A stretch of 64,000 nt of DNA from NCBI GenBank assembly GCA_963823275.1, contig CAWGKW010000001.1, forward strand, positions 1,054,001-1,118,000, given 5' to 3'. This DNA is from RHKX01 sp963823275 (GTDB taxonomy: Bacteria > Actinomycetota > Thermoleophilia > Solirubrobacterales > 70-9). A program made the translations under genes and the position numbers. The notes under the pieces were generated by a model. The model saw only the letters and a list, made by a program, of their open reading frames with translations. It did no database searches and was not told the DNA's origin. Below are positions 51,907 through 60,386 of this stretch, in pieces; position 1 is the first letter of the stretch; each line of letters opens with the position of its first letter.

Positions 51907-54900
51907 ATGGAGAGCGCTACGTCCACGGGCGCATCGGCCCCCTCGGGCGCCAACGGCGCCGGCATCGCGGTGGAGAACCCCGCGACCGGCGAGACGATCG
52001 GCCACGTTGTCGACCTCGGCCCCGACGAGGTCGCCGCGATCGTCGAGAGGGCCCGCACGGTGCAGCCTGACTGGTTTGCCGCCGGCTTCGAGGAGCGCGC
52101 CCGGATCCTGATGGCCGCGCGCGCCTGGATGGTTGCCAACGGCGACCGCGTGGTCGAGACGATCTGCGGGGAGACCGGCAAGCCGGCCGACGAGACGATG
52201 TTCGCCGAGCTCTCCTATGGGGTCGCCGCGCTCGAGTTCTGGGCCAAGAACGCGCCGACGATGCTCGCCGACGAGATCGTCGAGACCGCCTCGCCCTTCA
52301 TCAGCGGGGGTCGCCGGCTCAAGGTCCGCTACGAGCCGCTCGGCGTCGTCGGCGTGATCGGCCCCTGGAACTTCCCGCTGATCAACTCCTTCGGCGACTG
52401 CATCCCGGCGCTCGCGGCCGGCAACGCGGTGGTCCTCAAACCCTCGGAGATCACGCCGCTGACGTCGATGCTGATGGCCGAGATGCTCGCAGCGGCGGGC
52501 CTGCCGGAGGGCATTTTCACCGTCGCGACCGGCATGGGAGCGACCGGCGCGGCCCTCGTCGACCTGGTCGACTACGTGATGTTCACGGGCTCGGTAAAGA
52601 CCGGCAAGATGGTCATGGCGCAGGCGGCCGAGACCCTGACCCCGGTCAGCCTCGAGCTCGGCGGCAAGGATCCGATGATCGTCCTCTCAGACGCCGACCT
52701 CGAGCGCGCGGTCAACGCCGCGGTCTCCAACGGCCTCAACAACTCCGGCCAGGTCTGCATCTCGGTCGAGCGGATCTACGTCGAGGACGAGGTGCACGAC
52801 GAGTTCGTCGAGCGGCTCACCGAGAGGGTCGAGACCCTCCGCCAGGGTCCCCCCGGCGAACTCGGATCCGTCGACATCGGCGCGATCATCTTCCCGCCCC
52901 AGATTGACCTGATCGATTCTCACGTCCGCGACGCCGTCGAGCGGGGAGCGGAGGTGCGCACGGGGGGCAGCATCGGCGAGGGTCCCGGGCGCTTCTACGA
53001 GCCCACCGTGCTGACCGGCGTCGACCACTCGATGCTCTGCATGACCGAGGAGACGTTCGGCCCCACCCTGCCCGTGATGAGGGTCGGGGACGCCGAGGAG
53101 GCCGTCGCGCTGGCGAACGACGGCCGCTATGGGCTGCAGGCTTCGGTCTGGACCCGCGACGTCGTCCGCGGCGAGGCCCTGGCGCGGCGGATGGAGGCCG
53201 GAGTCGCCTGCGTCAACGACGCGCAGCTCAACTACGGAGCCATGGAGCTGCCGATGGGCGGCTGGAAGGAGTCCGGGCTCGGCTCCCGCCACGGTGCGGA
53301 CGGGATCCGCAAGTACACGAAGCGCCAGTCGCTGCTGATCACCCCCGGCTATGCGCCGGCGCGGGAGCTCAACTGGTTTCCCTACGTCGGCGAGGTGACC
53401 TCCCAGGTCGGCGACACGCTGACCGCCCTGGTGATGAGCCCGGTCTTCAACGACGCTCAGCGAATCACGCTCGCCGCCCTCTGCGACACCTGGATCCCCT
53501 CGCTTGAGCCGCCCGATGGAGAGGGCGATCCGACCGGCTTCTGGGCGCGCTCGGCCAGCGACTACTCGGTGCAGGTGGCGGTCGAGATCGCCCTGCTTCA
53601 GTCGGGGGCGGCCGAGGAGCAGCTGAACGGCCTGCGGGGTCTGCTCGATGCCCTCGCCGCCGAGGGAATGGCCGCTGCGACCCCGCAGGAGGGGCGCGAG
53701 GCGATCGTCAACGCGTTCATGGCCGACCCCGAGGCCGCGGTCGGCCTCGATGCGCTCCGCGGGGTCTGCATGTCGATGCACTACGCGCTCCCCGACCTCG
53801 CTACCGGAATCAACCCGAACTGGCCCGGGATGGGCTACCCGGGCCCGCAGGCCCTGCCGAAGCCGGCCGATCAGGTCGAGCGGCCGATCAAGCCGATCGT
53901 CCCCGACTCCGATCAGCTGACCCTGCACGCCGACGCGGTCGTCGTCGGCTCCGGGGCGGGCGGCGGCGTGATCGCCGCTGAGCTCGCCGCTGCCGGTAAG
54001 AAGGTCTGCGTCCTCGAGATGGGCGGCTACCACGACGAGTCGGAGTTCAACGGGCTCGAGCTGTGGGCCTACCAGAACATCTTCCTCAACCAGGGACCGT
54101 TCCCAACGGCCGAGGGCCAGGTTTCGATCCAGGCCGGATCAGCCCTTGGCGGGGGCACGGTGCTGAACTGGACCAACTGTCTGCGAACCACCGATCACGT
54201 CCGCGGCGAGTGGGCCCACCACGGCCTCGAGGGCATCGATGGCTCCGACTACGACGCCCACATGGACGCGGTCTGGGAGCGGATCGGCGTGACCGGCGAG
54301 TGCAGCGATCTGAACGGCCCCCACAAGCTGTTGCAGAAGGGTTGCGAGGCCCGCGGGCTCGACTTCCGAGGCATCACCCGCAACACCGATCCCGCAACCT
54401 ACGACCCGGTCACCGCCGGCTACATGGGTTTCGGAGATCAATCGGGCTCGAAGCGATCGACCGCCAAGACCTACCTCGCCGACGCCGCCGCCGACGAGGC
54501 CGACTTCCTCGTCCACTGCCGGGTCGAGCGGGTGATCGTCGAGAACGGCAGGGCTGCGGGCGTCGAGGCCGCCTATCTCGACCCCGAGGGTCGCAGCTGC
54601 AGGGTCACAGTCCGGGCGCCGACCGTGGTCGTCGCCTGCGGCTCGGTCGAGTCTCCGGGGCTCCTGCTGCGCTCTCAGATCGGCGGACCCGCGGTCGGCA
54701 ACTACCTGCGACTGCATCCGACCAGCGCAATATTCGGCTTCCACGAGGAGCGACAGGACCCATGGTGGGGACCCCCGCAGGCGGGGCTCTCGCACGAGTT
54801 CGCCGAGCTCGAGGACGGCCACGGATTCCTGATCGAATGCGCTCAACACACGACCGGTTTGACCGCGGCGGCGCTCCCCTGGCGCTCGGGCCGCGACCAC

Positions 54901-55407
54901 AAGACCGGCGTCTCCAGGTACTCCCACAGCGGGGGAATCATCAACCTGACCCGCGATCACGGCCACGGGCGGGTGACGATCGACGCCGCCGGCCGGCCCG
55001 TCCTTCACTACGCCATCAGCGACGAGCTCGACCTCGCCAACCTCCATCGCGGCCTCGCGGAGATGTCGCGGATCATGGAGGCGAGCGGCGTGATGGAGAT
55101 GCGGGCGCTCAGTCGACTCGCCCCGGTCTGGCGCCGCGGCGACGACCTCGAGGAGTTCATCTCAGCCGTGGGGCAGCTCTCGATCCCCGCCCGGGAGATC
55201 GGACTGTTCAGCGCCCATCAGATGGGGAGTTGCCGGATGGGCTCCGACCCGGAGACCTCAGTCGCCGGCCCGTGGGGCGAGCTGCATGACACCCCCGGTG
55301 TCTGGATCGGTGACGCCAGCGCGTTCCCGACCGCCTCCGGGACCAACCCGATGTTCACCGTGATGTCCCTCGCACGGCGCACGGCGCGGGCCATCCTCGC
55401 CGACTGA
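51907..55407 (+). CDS. Aldehyde dehydrogenase-GMC oxidoreductase fusion
   Basis: 1166 residues in one uninterrupted frame. Residues about 20-500 are an NAD(P)-dependent aldehyde dehydrogenase: PWNFPLINSF, ELGGKDPMIVL (Glu region), NNSGQVCISVERI (catalytic Cys), EETFGPTLPV. Residues about 510-670 are a helical linker resembling the N-terminal part of long-chain alcohol oxidases. Residues about 675-1160 are a GMC oxidoreductase: VVVGSGAGGGVIAAELAAAG (FAD), GGGTVLNWTNCLRT, and the C-terminal AHQMGSCRMG, WIGDASAFPTASGTNP. The likely reaction is alcohol to aldehyde to acid. ATG 51907; TACACT at 51891 may be its -10. Confidence 0.9.
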   Translation: MESATSTGASAPSGANGAGIAVENPATGETIGHVVDLGPDEVAAIVERARTVQPDWFAAGFEERARILMAARAWMVANGDRVVETICGETGKPADETMFAELSYGVAALEFWAKNAPTMLADEIVETASPFISGGRRLKVRYEPLGVVGVIGPWNFPLINSFGDCIPALAAGNAVVLKPSEITPLTSMLMAEMLAAAGLPEGIFTVATGMGATGAALVDLVDYVMFTGSVKTGKMVMAQAAETLTPVSLELGGKDPMIVLSDADLERAVNAAVSNGLNNSGQVCISVERIYVEDEVHDEFVERLTERVETLRQGPPGELGSVDIGAIIFPPQIDLIDSHVRDAVERGAEVRTGGSIGEGPGRFYEPTVLTGVDHSMLCMTEETFGPTLPVMRVGDAEEAVALANDGRYGLQASVWTRDVVRGEALARRMEAGVACVNDAQLNYGAMELPMGGWKESGLGSRHGADGIRKYTKRQSLLITPGYAPARELNWFPYVGEVTSQVGDTLTALVMSPVFNDAQRITLAALCDTWIPSLEPPDGEGDPTGFWARSASDYSVQVAVEIALLQSGAAEEQLNGLRGLLDALAAEGMAAATPQEGREAIVNAFMADPEAAVGLDALRGVCMSMHYALPDLATGINPNWPGMGYPGPQALPKPADQVERPIKPIVPDSDQLTLHADAVVVGSGAGGGVIAAELAAAGKKVCVLEMGGYHDESEFNGLELWAYQNIFLNQGPFPTAEGQVSIQAGSALGGGTVLNWTNCLRTTDHVRGEWAHHGLEGIDGSDYDAHMDAVWERIGVTGECSDLNGPHKLLQKGCEARGLDFRGITRNTDPATYDPVTAGYMGFGDQSGSKRSTAKTYLADAAADEADFLVHCRVERVIVENGRAAGVEAAYLDPEGRSCRVTVRAPTVVVACGSVESPGLLLRSQIGGPAVGNYLRLHPTSAIFGFHEERQDPWWGPPQAGLSHEFAELEDGHGFLIECAQHTTGLTAAALPWRSGRDHKTGVSRYSHSGGIINLTRDHGHGRVTIDAAGRPVLHYAISDELDLANLHRGLAEMSRIMEASGVMEMRALSRLAPVWRRGDDLEEFISAVGQLSIPAREIGLFSAHQMGSCRMGSDPETSVAGPWGELHDTPGVWIGDASAFPTASGTNPMFTVMSLARRTARAILAD

Positions 55408-55408
55408 C

Positions 55409-57802
55409 TTGACCGGCCCCCTCTACGGGCTGGGAGGTTTCGCAGCCCGGCGCGGCTGGCTGGTGGTCGGGCTCTGGGTCACGGTGGCCGCCGGGCTGGT
55501 GATCGCGGCGGCGATCCTCGGCAAGCCGACCAACGACGACCTGACTATTCCAGGGAGCGACTCGACCCGGGCCACCGATCTGCTCGACGACAAGCTTCCG
55601 AGTCGCGCCAACGGCATCGTCCCGATCGCGTTGAAGTCCGATCAGGGGAGGCTGGACGAAGGGGCGAACAGGACGGCCGTCAAGCAGGTCGTCCAGAACT
55701 ACAAGCAGGATCCGAGCGTCCGCTCGGTGGTCAGTCCCTTCAGCTCTGCCGGGGCCGACGATCTCAGCAAGGACGCCCTCTACGCCTACATCTCCCTGAA
55801 TCTGAGGCCGGGCCCCGACGACCTGGACGAGGGAGAGGCCGAAGCGCTGATCGCGCTCGCCGAGCCGGCCGTGAAGCAGGACATCGAGGTCGCCGCCGGA
55901 GCCTATCTGGGCTCGGCCGTCTCCAAGCCCAGCACCGAGTCGAGCGAGGCGATCGGGATAGCCGTCGCGATCATCGTGCTGCTCTTCGCCTTCGGGACCG
56001 CCGCGGCGATGCCGATCCCGATCCTGACGGCGATCTTCGGGCTCGCCGCAGGCCTCAGCCTGGTCGGCCTGCTCGGGCACGTCATCTCGGTGCCGACGAT
56101 CGCGGCGACGCTGGGAACGATGCTGGGCCTGGGGGTCGGGATCGACTACGCGCTCTTCATCGTCACTCGCCACCGCGGATTCATGGCCGAGGGCCACGAA
56201 GTCGAGGAATCGGCGGCGCGCGCGACCGCCACCTCGGGCGGCGCGGTTCTGTTCGCCGGCGGAACCGTCGTGATCGCGCTGCTCTCGCTCTACTTCTCCG
56301 GGCTGCCGATCGTCCGTGCGCTCGGCTACTCGGCGGCGATCGTCGTCGCCGTCTCCGTCGTCACCGCACTGACCCTGCTGCCGGCTGTCCTGGGCCTGCT
56401 CGGCGAGCGGATCGACAGTCTCAAGCTGCCCTTCGGAGGTCACCCCCACGACGACCAGCCCCACGGCTGGGCCCGCTGGGCCCGCGGGGTCGGCAAGCGC
56501 CCCTGGGTCGCGGCGGTCGCCGGGCTGGTGATTCTCGCCGCCCTCGCCCTGCCGTTGCTCGACATCACCCTCGGCCAGCCCGACTCCGACCTCTATCCCG
56601 AAGACACCCAGACCAAGCAGTCCTACGACCTGCTCTCAGAGGGCTTCGGCGCGGGCACCAACGGTCCGCTTCTGGTCTCCGTGAGGCTCGACCCTCCGGC
56701 CAAGCCCGACACGAAGAAGTTGAACTCGGTCGAGGCGAAGCAGAAGCGGCAGGAGGACCAGGCCCAACAGCAGTACGAAGAGGCCGCCCAGCAGGCGGCC
56801 CTCGCCGGGCAGCCGCCGCCGCCCGAGCCGGCCGGCCCGACCGCGAAGCAGCAGGCCGAACAGGAGCAGCAGGAGGAGTTCCTGAAGTCGACTGCGAGCG
56901 ATCCACGACTGACCAAGCTGAGCGATCAGATCGCCAAGAGCCCCGACGTGTCGTCGGTGTCCCCACCCGCGGTCAACAAGGACGGCGACGCCGCCGTCCT
57001 CAACGTGATCTCGAGCTCGGCGCCATCCTCGGAACGCACCGTGGCCCTCGTCAACGACCTCCGCGACGACGTGATTCCGAAGGCGCTCGGCTACCCCTCG
57101 ACCACGAAGGCCTACGTCGGCGGCACCACCGCGGCCTACATCGACCTCGCCGACCGGATCTCGGAGAAGCTGCCGCTGGTGATCGGGATCGTCGTCGGAC
57201 TCAGCTTCCTGCTGCTGATGGTCGCCTTCCGCTCCCTGCTCGTTCCGCTGACCGCGGGCCTGATGAACCTGGTCTCGGTCGCCGCCTCATACGGTGTGCT
57301 CGTCGCGGTCTTCGAGAAGGGATTCGGGCTGTCGCTGATCGGCCTGGACCACACGACCGAGATCGTCTCCTTCGTCCCCTTGCTGATGTTCGCGATCCTG
57401 TTCGGGCTCTCGATGGACTATCAGGTGTTCCTGTTGACCAAGATCCAGGAACGCTTCAAGGCAGGGGTCGGCAACCACGACTCCGTCGTCGAGGGCCTGG
57501 CCGGGACGGCCCGGGTGATCACCTCGGCGGCCCTGATCATGGTGGCCGTCTTCGCCAGCTTCATCCTCAACGGCGATCCGACCGTCAAGCAGTTCGGGGT
57601 CGGCCTCGCGGTCGCCGTGGCGATCGACGCGACCATCGTCCGCTGCCTGCTCGTCCCCGCGGTTATGGTGATCTTCGGGAACGCGAATTGGTGGTTCCCA
57701 GCCTGGATGGAAAAGCACATGCCACAGCTCGGGATCGAGGGGGAGGAGTTCTTTCGCGATCTCGACGTTGACGACCTGGAGGCCGCCGATGCCGCCGACT
57801 GA
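55409..57802 (+). CDS. MMPL family RND transporter
   Basis: 797 residues with about twelve membrane helices in two halves. Each half has a large extracytoplasmic loop, and the second loop carries a Gln/Ala-rich coil (about 430-490). LGLGVGIDYALFIVTRHRG and FGLSMDYQVFLLTKIQERF are the paired MMPL signatures with buried Asp/Tyr of the proton path. It likely exports lipids or a hydrophobic compound. TTG start one base after the fusion-gene stop, so co-transcribed. It overlaps the epimerase start by 14 bp. Confidence 0.9.
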   Translation: MTGPLYGLGGFAARRGWLVVGLWVTVAAGLVIAAAILGKPTNDDLTIPGSDSTRATDLLDDKLPSRANGIVPIALKSDQGRLDEGANRTAVKQVVQNYKQDPSVRSVVSPFSSAGADDLSKDALYAYISLNLRPGPDDLDEGEAEALIALAEPAVKQDIEVAAGAYLGSAVSKPSTESSEAIGIAVAIIVLLFAFGTAAAMPIPILTAIFGLAAGLSLVGLLGHVISVPTIAATLGTMLGLGVGIDYALFIVTRHRGFMAEGHEVEESAARATATSGGAVLFAGGTVVIALLSLYFSGLPIVRALGYSAAIVVAVSVVTALTLLPAVLGLLGERIDSLKLPFGGHPHDDQPHGWARWARGVGKRPWVAAVAGLVILAALALPLLDITLGQPDSDLYPEDTQTKQSYDLLSEGFGAGTNGPLLVSVRLDPPAKPDTKKLNSVEAKQKRQEDQAQQQYEEAAQQAALAGQPPPPEPAGPTAKQQAEQEQQEEFLKSTASDPRLTKLSDQIAKSPDVSSVSPPAVNKDGDAAVLNVISSSAPSSERTVALVNDLRDDVIPKALGYPSTTKAYVGGTTAAYIDLADRISEKLPLVIGIVVGLSFLLLMVAFRSLLVPLTAGLMNLVSVAASYGVLVAVFEKGFGLSLIGLDHTTEIVSFVPLLMFAILFGLSMDYQVFLLTKIQERFKAGVGNHDSVVEGLAGTARVITSAALIMVAVFASFILNGDPTVKQFGVGLAVAVAIDATIVRCLLVPAVMVIFGNANWWFPAWMEKHMPQLGIEGEEFFRDLDVDDLEAADAAD

Positions 57803-58808
57803 GCTGACCGTCGCCGTCACCGGCCCGACCGGGGACATCGGCATCGCCGCCCTCCGGGCGCTTGATGCCTCACCGCAGGTCGGCGCGGTGATCGGCATGG
57901 CGAGGCGACCGTTCGAGCCCGCCGAGCACGGGCTCGGCCCGAAGGTCATCTACCAGCAGGGGGACGTGCTCGATCGCCCCTCAGTCGATGCCCTGGTGGC
58001 GGATGCCGACGTCGTCGTCCACCTGGCGTTCATCATCTTCGGCGATCGCGACAAGGCCCATCGGATCAACTCCGAGGGGAGCCGGAACGTCTTCGAGGCG
58101 ACGGTGGCCGCCGGTGCGAAGCGGCTCGTCTACACGTCATCGGTAGCCGCTTACGGCTTCCACGCGGACAACCCCCAGCCCCTGACCGAGGACGTCCCGA
58201 CCCGGGGGAGCGACTCCTTCTACTACTCCGCCCACAAGGCGGAGCTGGAGGGCGTCCTCGACGAGTGCGTCGCAGGATCCGACGTCGACGCCTACGTCTT
58301 GCGGCCGTGCATCGTCGCCGGGGCTGGGGCGCCGATGTTGATCGAGACCATGGTCGGCACCCTGCCGATCTACGGTCAGCTCAGACTCGCTCGCCGAGCC
58401 CTCGACATGATCCCCTTCCTGGGGCCGATCCTGCCCGACCCGGGCGTCGACTTCCAACTCGTCCACACCAACGACGTGGCCTCCGCCCTCCTCGCCGCCG
58501 TGGAGGGACGAGGCGAGCCCGGTCGCTACAACCTCGCCGGGCCGGGAGCGATGAGCGTGGGGAGGATGGCCCGCGCCCTCGGCTGGCATTCGGTCCCGGT
58601 TCCCGGAGCTGCCGTCGCGACCCTCGACGACCTGCTCGACAAGCTGCCCGGGATGCCCGCTGAGGCGGCGTGGCTGACCGCGTTTCGCGTCCCCACGCTG
58701 ATGGATACCCGCAAGGCTCGCGAGGGGCTCGGTTGGGCCCCCGAATGGGACGCGGACGCGACCCTGCGGGAGACGATCCAGGGTGCTCGAGAGGAAGGGA
58801 TCCTCTAG
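57789..58808 (+). CDS. NAD-dependent epimerase/dehydratase (extended SDR)
   Basis: 339 residues. VAVTGPTGDIGIAALRAL (nucleotide-binding Gly-rich loop, about 6-23), the YSAHK active-site Tyr/Lys in FYYSAHKAELE (about 138-148), and LVYTSSVAAYG. SDR epimerases and dehydratases act on sugar nucleotides or related NADH substrates; the product is unknown. ATG 57789 has a GGAGG-type site in the MMPL reading frame; an ATG seven codons earlier is less likely. Co-transcribed with MMPL. Confidence 0.87.
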   Translation: MPPTELTVAVTGPTGDIGIAALRALDASPQVGAVIGMARRPFEPAEHGLGPKVIYQQGDVLDRPSVDALVADADVVVHLAFIIFGDRDKAHRINSEGSRNVFEATVAAGAKRLVYTSSVAAYGFHADNPQPLTEDVPTRGSDSFYYSAHKAELEGVLDECVAGSDVDAYVLRPCIVAGAGAPMLIETMVGTLPIYGQLRLARRALDMIPFLGPILPDPGVDFQLVHTNDVASALLAAVEGRGEPGRYNLAGPGAMSVGRMARALGWHSVPVPGAAVATLDDLLDKLPGMPAEAAWLTAFRVPTLMDTRKAREGLGWAPEWDADATLRETIQGAREEGIL

Positions 58809-58865
58809 CTCGCCCGGCGGTAGAGTCCGTCGCGGTTTTCCGGTAACGCGAATAGGAGGGTTCCG

Positions 58866-59225
58866 ATGGGGTTCATGGACAAGATGAAGAAGGCGGCTGA
58901 GTCCGCTCAGGCGCAGACCAGCAAGGTCGGCGTCGGTGCGTCGGCCGATCAGATGGACCTCGCCAACCGCGGTCAGAAGCTGATGAAGGAGGGCATCGAG
59001 ACGCCGGCTCACATCGACTCGATGGCCTCCACCGGCAAGACCGACACCCCCGGCGGCACCGAACACGACATCACGATCACCGTCAGCCCCGAGGGCGGCA
59101 CCCCCTACACCGTGACGACCAACCAGTACATCTACCCCTCGGCGCCGTTCAGCGCCGGCGACGACGTCATCGTCCGCGTGGATCCCGACGACGCCAACTC
59201 CCTGATGCTCTGGGGAAAGCGCTAG
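58866..59225 (+). CDS. Small hypothetical protein
   Basis: 119 residues, charged amphipathic N-terminal helix (GFMDKMKKAAESAQAQTSKVG), then a beta-rich domain (HDITITVSPEGGTPYTVTTN, DDVIVRVDPDDANSLMLWG). It looks like an oligomeric cytoplasmic protein similar to small actinobacterial proteins that share the MGFMDKMK start; no function known. AGGAGGG is seven bases before the ATG. Confidence 0.75.
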   Translation: MGFMDKMKKAAESAQAQTSKVGVGASADQMDLANRGQKLMKEGIETPAHIDSMASTGKTDTPGGTEHDITITVSPEGGTPYTVTTNQYIYPSAPFSAGDDVIVRVDPDDANSLMLWGKR

Positions 59226-59449
59226 ATCGACTCCCTGCCGCCGCCTCCGCGGCTTGTCCAACGGGGGCGGGCGTGCCGGATCGGACCCGGGCTCGGGCGA
59301 AATCATCTCCAGCGCATGGCACGCCGAATAGCCTGGTGTCCGACGATTCGCCAGGGTGTCGCGTCCCCGCCCGTCCCACCCACCAATACGGCCAAACATC
59401 CCTCCAGTGCCCTCAGCCGACCTGGGCGCGATGCTATGTTGCCCGTCTA

Positions 59450-59491
59450 GGCGTTCGGTGTCGTTCCCCCGCGGCATCGGACGCCTTTTTT
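59450..59491 (+). terminator. Rho-independent terminator
   Basis: GGCGTTCGGTGTCG pairs with CGGCATCGGACGCC over fourteen base pairs (three G-U), loop of eight bases, followed by six T residues at 59486-59491. It is the clearest terminator in the window, 225 bp after the small gene at 58866. Confidence 0.9.
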
Positions 59492-59529
59492 CCCATCTGG
59501 CCAGGGTCTCCGAGCCGAGGTCACGTTGT

Positions 59530-59535
59530 TAGACT
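59530..59535 (+). promoter_or_regulatory. Probable -10 of tRNA-Glu
   Basis: TAGACT, eleven bases before the mature tRNA 5' end. Confidence 0.45.
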
Positions 59536-59546
59536 GCCGCTCGCGC

Positions 59547-59619
59547 GCCGCTATCGTCTAGGGGACTAGGACGCCGGATTCTCAGTCCGGAAACCGGGGT
59601 TCGAATCCCCGTAGCGGTA
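59547..59619 (+). tRNA. tRNA-Glu (anticodon CTC)
   Basis: Acceptor GCCGCTA pairs with TAGCGGT with a G-U first pair, as in other bacterial tRNA-Glu. Anticodon stem CCGGA/TCCGG with CTC at 59581-59583; T arm GGGG-TTCGAAT-CCCC; no encoded CCA. The structure is complete. Reads GAG codons, common in this GC-rich genome. Confidence 0.96.
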
Positions 59620-59742
59620 TCGACGAAACCCCCGCAAGCCTGCTTCCGTTCGGGGCCGGGGGGCAGATCCTGGCCCAGCCGGGCCGACCGTGGCGGGGGG
59701 GTAAGAGCTCGACGAGAAATCTGATGCGCTGCTCGCTGGTCG

Positions 59743-60237
59743 TTAGGCGGCGAGCTCTGCGAGGACACCCTTGTCGCCGCCGGCGTCGGGGGAGATCCGC
59801 GCGGTTGAGCCCTGCAGGAACATTTTCTGGTCCCCCTCGACGATGTGGAGGCGGCGGGCCAGGCCGAAGTGCTTGACCTCGACCTGGGCACCGGCGCGGT
59901 CGAAGGTGGCGAGAAGCTCCCCGGGCTCGTTGCCCATCGGGGAGCGCAGCGCGAAGACGTAGATGTTGGCCTCGGCCACGCAGACCATCATCCGCTCCGA
60001 CACCCCGTGGGCGGCGGCGTTGGCGTGCCGGGATGCCTCGATCGCCCCCGCTCCCTCCAGGCCGGCGGCGAGCGGGTTGTCGTGGCCGGGCAGGAAGCTG
60101 GAAGCCAGCCCGCCGGCGGCGATCGCCTTGTAGTTGTCCTGCAGGGCAAAGGCCCCGGCCGCGATCACCTGCTCGGTGGTGCCGGACTTAGCCAGGCGTG
60201 CCTGCGCAGCAGTGATCAGATCCTCGGGATGGCTCAT
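59743..60237 (-). CDS. Hypothetical protein
   Basis: 164 residues. A helical start (HPEDLITAAQARLAKSG) is followed by a segment rich in Ala/Gly and then a beta-rich part (MVCVAEANIYVFALRSPMGNEPGELLATF, VEVKHFGLARRLHIVEG) that resembles PH-like domains in some actinobacterial proteins. No family was identified with certainty. ATG 60237; an ATG three codons earlier is possible. Convergent in position with tRNA-Glu. Confidence 0.65.
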   Translation of the reverse strand: MSHPEDLITAAQARLAKSGTTEQVIAAGAFALQDNYKAIAAGGLASSFLPGHDNPLAAGLEGAGAIEASRHANAAAHGVSERMMVCVAEANIYVFALRSPMGNEPGELLATFDRAGAQVEVKHFGLARRLHIVEGDQKMFLQGSTARISPDAGGDKGVLAELAA

Positions 60238-60386
60238 GAGCGGCATTGTCGCAACGCGCCCGGATGGGAGCTGGTCCAGCTCCGGGAACCAGGCCCGCTC
60301 GGCCTGCGGAGTCTCCGGTTCGCCTGCGGATCCATTCGACGCAACACCAGAGGGTCCGCCCCTCGCCGTGACCCGAGATCTCGCGC

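Larger units (their letters stand above)
59226..59546. other. Intergenic region before tRNA-Glu
   Basis: 321 bp without a supported protein gene. It contains a strong rho-independent terminator (59450-59491), a possible -10 TATGTT near 59435 and a possible tRNA promoter element TAGACT at 59530-59535. A small RNA between the upstream gene and the terminator is possible but not shown. Confidence 0.6.

Noticed and set aside
59440..59490. tRNA-like look of the GTCTAGGCGTTCGG stretch
   Set aside because: It folds as a single terminator stem; no anticodon or T arm.
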